Shown: piece by piece, positions 44,337 through 51,532 of the stretch
Numbering within the stretch: position 1 is the first letter of the stretch
Layout: every line of letters starts with the position of its first letter
Assembly (NCBI RefSeq): GCF_000472705.1
Contig: NZ_AXAE01000020.1
Span: 62,001-126,000, forward strand
Length of the DNA stretch: 64,000 nucleotides
From: Mesorhizobium erdmanii USDA 3471
GTDB taxonomy: Bacteria; Pseudomonadota; Alphaproteobacteria; Rhizobiales; Rhizobiaceae
Direction: 5' to 3'
The notes under the pieces: generated by a model
What the model saw: the letters and a program-made list of their open reading frames with translations, nothing else
Database searches by the model: none
What the model was told of the DNA's origin: nothing
Position numbers and translations under genes: made by a program

Positions 44337-45248
44337 TTAAGCCGCCGGCTGCGCCTCGATGGTGCGCAGCGCCTGGGTCTGGCGCTTGGCGGCGGCCTTG
44401 ACCGCATCCTGCACCTTCTCGAAGGCACGCACCTCGATCTGGCGCACGCGCTCGCGGCTGATGTCGAATTCGGCCGACAACTCTTCCAGCGTCAGCGGCT
44501 CCTCGGCGAGGCGACGAGCCTCGAAGATGCGCCGCTCGCGATCGTTGAGCACCGCAAGAGCGCCCGACAGCATGCCGCGCCGGTTTTCCAGCTCGTCCTG
44601 CTCGATCAGCATTTCTTCCTGGCTTTCGTGGTCGTCGACCAGCCAGTCCTGCCATTCGCCGGACTCGCCTTCCGTCGCCCGGATCGGGGCGTTGAGCGAC
44701 GCGTCGCCGGACAAGCGGCGGTTCATCGACACCACCTCGGCCTCGGAAACGTTCAGCCGCGTGGCGATCTCGGCGATCTGGTCAGGCTTGAGGTCGCCGT
44801 CATCCAGCGCCTGGATCTTGCCCTTCACCTTGCGCAGGTTGAAGAACAGGCGCTTTTGATTGGCGGTCGTGCCCATCTTGACCAGGCTCCACGAGCGCAG
44901 GATGTATTCCTGGATCGAGGCCTTGATCCACCACATGGCGTAGGTCGCGAGGCGGAAGCCACGCTCGGGTTCGAATTTCTTGACGGCCTGCATCAGGCCG
45001 ACATTGCCTTCCGAGATCACCTCGCCGATCGGCAGGCCGTAGCCACGATAGCCCATGGCGATCTTGGCAACGAGCCGCAAATGGCTGGTGACGAGCTTGT
45101 GCGCGGCGGAGGTGTCTTCATGCTCGGCATAACGCTTGGCGAGCATGTACTCTTCCTGCGGCTGAAGCATGGGAAAGCGGCGGATTTCTTCCAGATAGCG
45201 GCTGAGGCCGCCTTCGCCGGAAACGATACTGGGTAGTGACTGGGCCAT
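44337..45248 (-). CDS. rpoH: RNA polymerase sigma factor RpoH (sigma-32)
   Basis: A 303-residue RpoH: region 1.2-2 (SRYLEEIRRFPMLQPQEEYMLAKRYAEHEDTSAAHKLVTSHLRLVAKIAMGYRGYGLPIGEVISEGNVGLMQAVKKFEPERGFRLATYAMWWIKASIQEYILRSWSLVKMGTTANQKRLFFNLRKVKGKI) carries the RpoH box, and region 4 is LTLEELSAEFDISRERVRQIEVRAFEKV. Directs transcription of heat-shock genes. It is divergent from an RluA-family gene region with AT-rich -10-like TATAAGG (near 45340 on the minus strand). Confidence 0.97.
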   Translation of the reverse strand: MAQSLPSIVSGEGGLSRYLEEIRRFPMLQPQEEYMLAKRYAEHEDTSAAHKLVTSHLRLVAKIAMGYRGYGLPIGEVISEGNVGLMQAVKKFEPERGFRLATYAMWWIKASIQEYILRSWSLVKMGTTANQKRLFFNLRKVKGKIQALDDGDLKPDQIAEIATRLNVSEAEVVSMNRRLSGDASLNAPIRATEGESGEWQDWLVDDHESQEEMLIEQDELENRRGMLSGALAVLNDRERRIFEARRLAEEPLTLEELSAEFDISRERVRQIEVRAFEKVQDAVKAAAKRQTQALRTIEAQPAA

Positions 45249-45460
45249 GATAGCGCCCCCTCTCTATTGGAGTGATGCCCCCGAAACGCGGCGGGCATGT
45301 GACGCGAGCACCAAAAGGCTCGCTCGCGACGTCAGACCTTATACAGGAACAAAACCAGAAAAGACAGGCATTTGTTCAACACGAAACAGTGTGTCACGCT
45401 GAAGTGAACAATGCCAGTCAGGTTTTTTGATGGCTGGTTTCGAGCCGGTTGATGGCGGGT

Positions 45461-46516
45461 TCAAAAATCGCGGAAGCCGCCGACGAGTTCCTCCATGTCC
45501 CCCGGTATCGGCGCCTCGAACCTCATCGGTAGATGGGTATCGGGATGGCGAAATGCAAGGAGCCAGGCATGCAAAGCTTGCCGGGAAAATGCTTTGACCC
45601 GACTTTTCAGGGGGTCCGGCAGCCGGTTGGCCTTGGTGCGGAAGGCCTGGCCGTAGTCCGGGTCGCCGATGACGGGGTGGCCGATATGGGCCATGTGGAC
45701 GCGGATCTGGTGGGTGCGGCCGGTTTCCAGCCGGCATTCGACCAGGCTTGCCGTGGCGAATTCCTGCTGTTTTTCGCCGAAACGCTCCTGAACGGCAAAG
45801 TGGGTGACGGCGTGGCGGGCGTCGCCGCGGCCTTCCGGCACCACTGCACGGCGCACCCGGTCGGCGGCGCGGCCGAGCGGTGCGTCGACCGTCCCGGTCG
45901 GCCTTTGCGGTATGCCCCAGACCAAAGCCAGATAGGCGCGCTCGAGATCGCCGGTCCGGCCATGGTCGGCGAAGGCTTCGGACAGCGCCTTGTGGGCGCG
46001 GTCGGTCTTGGCGACGACCATGACGCCGCTGGTCTCCTTGTCGAGACGGTGCACGATGCCCGGCCGGCGCACGCCGCCAATGCCTGACAGGCTGTCGCCG
46101 CAATGATGGATCAGCGCGTTGACCAGCGTGCCGGTCCAGTTGCCGGCGCCGGGATGCACGACCAGCCCCGCCGGCTTGTTGATGACGATCAGCGCGTTGT
46201 CTTCGTAGAGCACATCGAGCGCGATATTTTCGCCCCGCGGTTCGGCCGGCTCGGGCTCCGGCATGGCAACCGATACGCTTTCGCCTGGGATCATCTTGCG
46301 CTTGGTTTCCTCGACCGGCTTGCCGTTGATGGAAACCGCGCCCTGCCGGATCAGCATCTGCACGCGGCTGCGTGACATGTCGGGGCCAAGCTGAGCGGCC
46401 AGCCATTGATCGAGACGTTGGCCGGCCGCATCCGCGCCCGCGACCAGCACGGTCGGCTCGGCTTCCGTGAATTCGTCCTCTATCAATTGGGGGGCCTCTT
46501 CGCTATGAGCGCTCAT
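45461..46516 (-). CDS. RluA/RluD-family 23S rRNA pseudouridine synthase
   Basis: A 351-residue protein with an S4 RNA-binding domain (RLDQWLAAQLGPDMSRSRVQMLIRQGAVSINGK, residues ~33-65) and a catalytic domain where D159 in VHRLDKETSGVMVV is the nucleophile; the GRTHQIRVH block binds uridine. The likely target is uridines in 23S rRNA (as RluD), but RluA versus RluD cannot be told apart here. It is divergent from a membrane protein gene with a 26-bp gap. Confidence 0.94.
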   Translation of the reverse strand: MSAHSEEAPQLIEDEFTEAEPTVLVAGADAAGQRLDQWLAAQLGPDMSRSRVQMLIRQGAVSINGKPVEETKRKMIPGESVSVAMPEPEPAEPRGENIALDVLYEDNALIVINKPAGLVVHPGAGNWTGTLVNALIHHCGDSLSGIGGVRRPGIVHRLDKETSGVMVVAKTDRAHKALSEAFADHGRTGDLERAYLALVWGIPQRPTGTVDAPLGRAADRVRRAVVPEGRGDARHAVTHFAVQERFGEKQQEFATASLVECRLETGRTHQIRVHMAHIGHPVIGDPDYGQAFRTKANRLPDPLKSRVKAFSRQALHAWLLAFRHPDTHLPMRFEAPIPGDMEELVGGFRDF

Positions 46517-46542
46517 CGAAAAACCGTTCCGGAATATTTGCC

Positions 46543-46935
46543 ATGGCCCGGCCCAATGCCGATGAAGTCTCCGAAGGCGAGGAAAAGCCGCTCGACCCCG
46601 AGGTCGAAAAGATGCGTGGCAAGCTCGTCCGCTTCATGGCCATCAATCTCGGCCTGCTGTTGCTGGCTCTTATGGTGGTGATCGCGGCGATTGTCTACAA
46701 AGCCCGCAAGGCGCCACCGGTGGCCCCGCCGCTGGCCGGTGACATCCAGGTGCCCGCCGGCGAGCCCCTGAGCGGCGATATCGTGCTGCCGGTCGGCGCG
46801 AAAGTGATCAGCCAGACGCTGTCGGGCAATCGCGTCTCGATCGATGCGGAACTCACCGACGGCAGTCGCGCGATCTTCGTCTATGATATCGCCGAGCGTC
46901 GTATGATCGGCCAGTTTGCAATTCGCAACAAATGA
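46543..46935 (+). CDS. conserved single-span membrane protein
   Basis: A 130-residue protein: charged head (MARPNADEVSEGEEKPLDPEVEK), one span (FMAINLGLLLLALMVVIAAIVY) and a small periplasmic beta-rich domain (VPAGEPLSGDIVLPVGAKVISQTLSGNRVSIDAELTDGSRAIFVYDIAERRMIGQF). The head and span resemble DUF6476-like proteins of Rhizobiales, tentatively. It overlaps the VOC gene by 4 bp. Confidence 0.82.
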   Translation: MARPNADEVSEGEEKPLDPEVEKMRGKLVRFMAINLGLLLLALMVVIAAIVYKARKAPPVAPPLAGDIQVPAGEPLSGDIVLPVGAKVISQTLSGNRVSIDAELTDGSRAIFVYDIAERRMIGQFAIRNK

Positions 46936-47339
46936 GCGGCTTTGCCGAACATCGCCGTGTCGCAACCGTAGCGCTGGTCGTCGCCAATTATGACGCGGCG
47001 ATCGCCTGGTATGTCGGGCGGCTGGGTTTCCTGCTCGTCGAAGACGTCGATCTCGGCGGCGGCAAGCGCTGGGTCACGGTGGCGCCGGCCAACGATCAGG
47101 GCGCCAGGCTGCTGTTGGCCGAGGCGTCCGACGAGACACAAAGACAGAGCATCGGCAACCAGACCGGCGGCCGGGTTTTCCTGTTCCTCGAAACCGATGA
47201 CTTTGCCCGCGACCATGCGGCGATGCTGGAGAAGGGCGTCGAATTCCGCGAGGCGCCGCGTTTCGAGCCCTATGGGACAGTGGCGGTTTTCGCCGATCTG
47301 CACGGCAATCTCTGGGACCTGATCGAGCCCAAGCGGTAA
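46932..47339 (+). CDS. VOC-superfamily (glyoxalase-like) protein
   Basis: A 135-residue single-module VOC protein: RVATVALVVANYDAAIAWYVGRLGFLLVEDVDLGGGKRWVTV, ETDDFARDHAAMLEKGVEF and VAVFADLHGNLWDLIEP. Acts probably on a small hydrophobic or dicarbonyl substrate, but without neighbours that fix it. It overlaps the preceding membrane gene by 4 bp (ATGA). Confidence 0.9.
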   Translation: MSGFAEHRRVATVALVVANYDAAIAWYVGRLGFLLVEDVDLGGGKRWVTVAPANDQGARLLLAEASDETQRQSIGNQTGGRVFLFLETDDFARDHAAMLEKGVEFREAPRFEPYGTVAVFADLHGNLWDLIEPKR

Positions 47340-47430
47340 CCTCGCGGGCGGCTTTTCATTCGATCTGGTAAAGCCGCCAAACCCCAGTTGCTTTTTCCCG
47401 GCCGTCAGCCTATATCGCCGGTTCTTGAGC

Positions 47431-47505
47431 GCGCCCATCGTCTAGCGGTCAGGACACCGCCCTCTCACGGCGGGAACAGGGGTTCGATTCCCCTTGGGCG
47501 TACCA
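47431..47505 (+). tRNA. tRNA-Glu (anticodon CTC)
   Basis: A 75-nt cloverleaf with encoded CCA. The acceptor arms GCGCCCA and TGGGCGT pair (one G-T), the D-arm is TCTAGCGGTCAGGA, the anticodon loop CTCTCAC has anticodon CTC, and the T-arm AGGGGTTCGATTCCCCT closes perfectly. Right after it CCAAGCACA (47503-47511) is repeated inverted as TGTGCTTGG (47572-47580). The 235 bp that follow show no supportable gene. Confidence 0.95.
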
Positions 47506-47741
47506 AGCACACGATTCGATAGTTGATCTCCCAAATCATCGAACATCATCCAGTCACGCACCCGCGTGGGTTGTGCTTGGCCGGGAAAGTTCGCAAAGCC
47601 TGCGAAAACCCGACGTCTCCATATGCCCGAATCCACCCAATTTAAGTCAGGCTGCGACGCTTGAAAGCGCAGCAATCTCTGTTACTTGGCGCGTGAGGGT
47701 AGTGTCCGCGGACGGCGGATTTTGGGTCGGGTAGAGTTGGA

Positions 47742-47939
47742 ATGGCCTCGGTAAAGATGATGTGCTCGCGCTGCCATGGCGGCGGCAAGCTTTTCGATTG
47801 CTCCAGATGGAGTGCGTCAAAAGGGCATTGCTGCCCGCAAGGAACGCACCAGACCAGTTGCCCAGGCAAGACCGTCACCTGCACCGAGTGCGGCGGCCTG
47901 GGAACGCTGGCGGAAGCTGAACTCAGGGCCGTCGCTTAG
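47742..47939 (+). CDS. small DnaJ-type zinc-finger-like protein
   Basis: A 65-residue cysteine-rich protein (MASVKMMCSRCHGGGKLFDCSRWSASKGHCCPQGTHQTSCPGKTVTCTECGGLGTLAEAELRAVA). Two CxxC(H/G)GxG motifs, CSRCHGGG and CTECGGLG, match the zinc-binding repeats of DnaJ; further cysteines lie between. No J-domain is present. Small proteins of this kind are poorly annotated; it could be a co-chaperone or redox protein. A ribosome site is weak, so confidence is moderate. Confidence 0.5.
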   Translation: MASVKMMCSRCHGGGKLFDCSRWSASKGHCCPQGTHQTSCPGKTVTCTECGGLGTLAEAELRAVA

Positions 47940-48192
47940 TCCCTGCTTCAGCCAGGATTTGACGAGGTGGCTTTCGCATCACCATCGTCCATCCCTCGAA
48001 AAGATCCCGCAGGCTTTTGCGGCTAAAAGCGGTTTCACCGTCTTGCGACGAGAAGGCTTGCCGCCGCTGGCGCGGCGCGGCCGATTGCATTAGCATCACG
48101 TCATGGATTTCGAGGCACGGCTGAAGCGGCACACAGAACGCCGGGTGCCAGGCAGATCCTGACGGGCAACCGATGCCGCGGGGAGAGGGCCA

Positions 48193-48774
48193 ATGCAGAA
48201 ACTGCAAGCGCAGGGCGTCCACCACATCACGCTGGTCGGCGCCGGGCGCCAGACCTCGATCGATTTCTGGGAAGGCGTGCTCGGCATGCCGTTCATCTTC
48301 GAGCAGCCCAACCTCGACAAGGCCAGCGAGAGCCATCTCTATTTCGATCCGGGCGACGGCCGGCTGATCACCGTCTTCACCGATGAGAGCCGCACGCCGC
48401 AGAAGCGGCGCACGCCGACCGATCCCGGTTGCGTGCACCACATCGCCTTTTCGGTGTCGCGGGTCACCTTCCTGCAGGCGGTCTCCCGGCTCGACGAGCG
48501 CGGCATCAAGCACAGCGGCGTCAAGGATCGCGGCTTCATGGATTCGATCTACTTCGAGGATCCGCTCGGCCTGTTGATCGAACTCGCCTCCTACCGCTTC
48601 GAGCCGCCGGCGGGTTTCACCCATGCCGACGTGCTGATGCAAGCGCACAGGCTGCGCGTTGCACGCGGCGACTACAACATCGCCGAGGTGCACCTTGCCG
48701 ACGCGATCCAGGCGCTTGTCGAGAGCTCCCGCGCGACCTTGTCGGACGACCGGGCGCCGAAGAATCCATACTGA
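48193..48774 (+). CDS. VOC-family glyoxalase/dioxygenase-like protein
   Basis: A 193-residue VOC protein: QKLQAQGVHHITLVGAGRQTSIDFWEGVLGMPFIFEQPNLDKASESHLYFDPGDGRLITVFTDES, then PGCVHHIAFSVSRVTFLQAVSRLDERGIKHSGVKDRGFMDSIYFEDPLGLLIELASY. Metal ligands are the His in VHHITL, His in VHHIAF and Glu in LIELAS. It lies 28 bp before the GST gene. Confidence 0.9.
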   Translation: MQKLQAQGVHHITLVGAGRQTSIDFWEGVLGMPFIFEQPNLDKASESHLYFDPGDGRLITVFTDESRTPQKRRTPTDPGCVHHIAFSVSRVTFLQAVSRLDERGIKHSGVKDRGFMDSIYFEDPLGLLIELASYRFEPPAGFTHADVLMQAHRLRVARGDYNIAEVHLADAIQALVESSRATLSDDRAPKNPY

Positions 48775-48802
48775 CGGCCACAAAAACAGAGGGAGGACCA
48801 CA

Positions 48803-49651
48803 ATGGCAAAGACAGTGACCAAGAGTGCTGGGAAATCAGCTGCACAGGTAAAGCCGAAAGCCGCCGCCAAGCCGGCGGCAAAAGCGGCCGCGGCAAAACC
48901 GGCAGCCAAAAAGTCGGCGCCGAAGACCGCCAAGGCCAAGCCGGCGAAAAAGCCCGCACTGAAGCTCTCCATGCTCAAGCCGAGCGTCAACAACTTGGCG
49001 GTGCGGGTGTTTGCCCGCGCGGCCGGCTTCGACGCGGCCGAGACCGACGCCTGGGGCCACACGCGCTCGCCCGAATACATGGCGCGCAATCCGGCGCACC
49101 TGACGCCGATGATCGAGGACAAGGGGCTGCCCAGGGGCGTGCTTTGGGAAAGCTGCGCCATCATGCAGTATCTCGCCAACAAGCACGGGCTGGAGAAATT
49201 CTATCCGAAGGCGCCGGCCAAGCGGGCGATGGTCGACAGCGCCATGTTCTACCTGATCGGAACGCTCTACCCCTATGTGGCGCGCGCCACCTATCCGGCG
49301 CTGGGCTTCCCGCACTATGCCGGCGAGGTCGGCCACAGCGATGCCCATCCCGACAAGAAGTCGGAAGCGCAGAAGGCAGCGATGGCCGCGATCGCCGAGC
49401 CGCTGGAGGTCTTCCACAGCTTCTTCCGGGACGGCAAGCCGTTCATCGGCGGCAAGCACCCGTCGATCGCCGACATCCGGCTGGCGGCGACGCTCGAGTT
49501 TCTGGCGGTCATCGACTATGCGCTGCCCAAATGGGCGAAGGAGTACATGGCAGCGATCGAGAAGAAGCTCGGCAAGGCCTATGCCGAGCCGGCCGGCGAC
49601 GTGCGCGGCTACATCGCCTATGTGAGGTCGCAGGCAAAGGCTTCAGCTTAA
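48803..49651 (+). CDS. glutathione S-transferase with histone-H1-like N-terminal tail
   Basis: A 282-residue protein from ATG 48803 with GGGAGGA 7 bases upstream. Residues 1-54 are an extreme Lys/Ala/Pro tail (KSAAQVKPKAAAKPAAKAAA, KPAAKKSAPKTAKAKPAKK), like histone H1 C-termini, which bind DNA. The rest is a GST fold (LSMLKPSVNNLAVRVFARAAGF, RNPAHLTPMIEDKGLPRGVLWESCAIMQYLANK, FIGGKHPSIADIRLAATLEFLAVID). The tail is very GC-rich and could be a slippage-grown repeat. It might localise a detoxifying enzyme to the nucleoid. Confidence 0.88.
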   Translation: MAKTVTKSAGKSAAQVKPKAAAKPAAKAAAAKPAAKKSAPKTAKAKPAKKPALKLSMLKPSVNNLAVRVFARAAGFDAAETDAWGHTRSPEYMARNPAHLTPMIEDKGLPRGVLWESCAIMQYLANKHGLEKFYPKAPAKRAMVDSAMFYLIGTLYPYVARATYPALGFPHYAGEVGHSDAHPDKKSEAQKAAMAAIAEPLEVFHSFFRDGKPFIGGKHPSIADIRLAATLEFLAVIDYALPKWAKEYMAAIEKKLGKAYAEPAGDVRGYIAYVRSQAKASA

Positions 49652-50148
49652 GGATTCGTTAACCAAAGCCCTGTCTACTGTCTGGAATTCACCGCGCGAC
49701 CACGGATGTACTGGCGCACTACCGGTGGAAGGAAAGGTCGGCTCCGTGCCGGCCTTTTTGCTTTTTTCGGACCTCATGCCGGGGCATCGCGTCACAGCCG
49801 CGACGCTCAATACGATGGACGATATCGGACCGGCATACAGGCGTGCCGGACGCCGTCGGCGGATTCCGGGAATTCCACCGTAACCCAGAGCTTCAGCTTC
49901 AAGCGCTACGGCTCGCTGATCGGTCCGGCGCGGCCTACCGCCAAGGTGGCAGGCGACGACAAGGCGCGCAGATGCGGCTATCGCGGCCGTCGAGAATTGC
50001 ACGCCCCTGACCTTTTCACCGGCGCTGGCGAGAGGCATCGGCGGCAAGGTTTCACATTGCAACTGGTTTCACCGGAGCAATAGCTTTTCGCGCCGCCGCC
50101 AGGGCTTAGCGCGCGTCAGCGCCAGCCTTTCCTTCCAGAGCCAGTTGC
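49652..50148. other. gene-free stretch with one terminator
   Basis: About 500 bp without a gene I can support. A rho-independent terminator for the GST gene is present at 49733-49759. Possible reading frames here (a 125-codon one from 49706 on the plus strand) have no protein-like composition. I see nothing else recognisable. Confidence 0.55.
49733..49759 (+). terminator. rho-independent terminator after the GST gene
   Basis: AAAGGTCGGC (49733-49742) pairs with GCCGGCCTTT (49748-49757, one G-T pair) around TCCGT, followed by TTTGCTTTTTT. Confidence 0.85.
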
Positions 50149-50364
50149 TCAATGGCTCGGGCGCCGCGCCTGGGCATGCCGTGCCAGGTCCGGTGTCTCG
50201 AAGACATAATCGCTCCAGGCCGATTCCGGGATTTGCCCGGCCAGATAGCACTCGAGCAACAGATTTTCCTCGGGATTGAGCGATCGTGGCGCGCGCTCAT
50301 GATCCAGCCCGAGAGAATGGAAAAGGTTTCTTGTCAGTTCCGATACCGTGAAGTGGATCGACAT
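50149..50364 (-). CDS. hypothetical small protein
   Basis: A 71-residue frame from ATG 50364 (MSIHFTVSELTRNLFHSLGLDHERAPRSLNPEENLLLECYLAGQIPESAWSDYVFETPDLARHAQARRPSH). Mixed alpha-helical and amphipathic, with normal codon use; GAGGAGAACG precedes the start. No family recognised and no partner gene. Confidence 0.55.
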   Translation of the reverse strand: MSIHFTVSELTRNLFHSLGLDHERAPRSLNPEENLLLECYLAGQIPESAWSDYVFETPDLARHAQARRPSH

Positions 50365-50457
50365 CCGCGTTCTCCTCTGCCTATCAACGCCGCGGTCAGG
50401 CAAAGGTTTCAGGCTCAAGCTTCGGTAACGCCGGATTGATCGTTGACGCCGACAAAC

Positions 50458-50625
50458 ATGAGCAACGCCATCATTCTCCCCCCGCGGCCAAAGCCGGACC
50501 TCGGTAGCGTTGCGGCGGTCCCGCAATCCGGAACCGAGACCGCGGGCGCCTCTCAGCCGCAGTCGATCAAGGCCGGCATGCGGCCGGTGCGCGTGGTCGG
50601 CCCGGTCTTCTTCCCAGCTGAATGA
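50458..50625 (+). CDS. hypothetical proline-rich small protein
   Basis: A 55-residue frame from ATG 50458 (MSNAIILPPRPKPDLGSVAAVPQSGTETAGASQPQSIKAGMRPVRVVGPVFFPAE); an in-frame ATG five codons upstream is possible. The end (RPVRVVGPxFxP) is a motif I recall in small rhizobial proteins of unknown function. Disordered and short. Confidence 0.5.
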   Translation: MSNAIILPPRPKPDLGSVAAVPQSGTETAGASQPQSIKAGMRPVRVVGPVFFPAE

Positions 50626-50751
50626 CCACAGTGCCTGCGCATCCATCGGATAACAGGGTTGCGGCGGGCTCATGGTGCACTCGGTATTGGATCCATCTGG
50701 AACAGAGGGACGCTCACGGCGTTGTGATCGACACCGGCCGGGAGGAACGCC

Positions 50752-50988
50752 ATGGCTACGTTCAGGGAAATGAGGGTTCTGGAGATCGTCGAGGACGGCT
50801 CCCTGACCAACGACCAGAAGATCGCCGAGTTGCGTGAGATCGAATCCGAGGCGCGCGGGCTGCAGCGGGCCGCGTCGGAAAGCCCGATGGGCGACGATGA
50901 CGGCTGGCAGGACGATTTGCGCCAGGTTCGTCTTGCGCTCGACAAGCTTGGCGCAAAGGAACCGAAGAAGGGCGCGGCATCGCTATAG
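50752..50988 (+). CDS. hypothetical helical small protein
   Basis: A 78-residue protein (MATFREMRVLEIVEDGSLTNDQKIAELREIESEARGLQRAASESPMGDDDGWQDDLRQVRLALDKLGAKEPKKG), acidic in the middle and basic at the end, preceded by GGGAGGAA. Two helices around an acidic turn. No function assigned. Confidence 0.68.
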   Translation: MATFREMRVLEIVEDGSLTNDQKIAELREIESEARGLQRAASESPMGDDDGWQDDLRQVRLALDKLGAKEPKKGAASL

Positions 50989-50997
50989 GGGCTGCGT

Positions 50998-51351
50998 TTA
51001 CTCGCAGACCATGCGGACCCGCTGTCCTGGCTCGCTTACATTCTTGCACGCCAATTGCTTTTCCGGGTCCGACGGCGGGGGAGGCGATGGTGAAAATCGC
51101 GTCTGGCGCCGTCTGTGCATGGCAGGTTTCGAAACTCTCTGCTCCGAAACTCGTCCGGGTGGCTGTGGCGGCACAGGAAAGGCGTCGTTGGCGGCCTGCG
51201 GCGCGTAGTCGATATTGGGTGGCGGCCGGTCCCAGAATCGCCTGGCATCGAGTGGCCGCGGAATGATGACCGTGCCGTCATAGCTGCGTGAACAGCCGCT
51301 GCCGCACAGCAGCGCTACGCCCAGCAAGAAAGGCCCTATCCGTCCAATCAT
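50998..51351 (-). CDS. putative secreted lipoprotein-like protein
   Basis: A 117-residue protein from ATG 51351 (MIGRIGPFLLGVALLCGSGCSRSYDGTVIIPRPLDARRFWDRPPPNIDYAP). The hydrophobic N-terminus ends in a lipobox-like GSGC; the rest is proline-rich and basic, ending KQLACKNVSEPGQRVRMVCE with two cysteines that could bond. A cell-envelope role is inferred. Confidence 0.68.
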   Translation of the reverse strand: MIGRIGPFLLGVALLCGSGCSRSYDGTVIIPRPLDARRFWDRPPPNIDYAPQAANDAFPVPPQPPGRVSEQRVSKPAMHRRRQTRFSPSPPPPSDPEKQLACKNVSEPGQRVRMVCE

Positions 51352-51532
51352 AAGCAACACCCCTGCACGGCTTATAACGCGGCCGTGGTGCGCTCGACAA
51401 CCGGACGGAATAACGCAGGAGGAACAGGCCGGTTGCGCCGTTAAGGTTAGCGGATCGTTAATGCTTCTCGGGCACATTCCGCCGACGAACCGCGGAGGGA
51501 GGGTTCGGCCTTGATTTTCGGGGTGGGACAGC

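Noticed and set aside
47506..47741. Integrated element after tRNA-Glu
   Set aside because: No integrase or duplicated tRNA end is visible; only a short inverted repeat CCAAGCACA/TGTGCTTGG.
47923..49182. 419-codon minus-strand frame
   Set aside because: Shadow of the VOC and GST genes on the plus strand; the Lys/Ala-rich GST tail gives a long reverse frame.
49706..50083. 125-codon plus-strand frame after the GST gene
   Set aside because: Starts inside the terminator region, low-quality composition, no domain.
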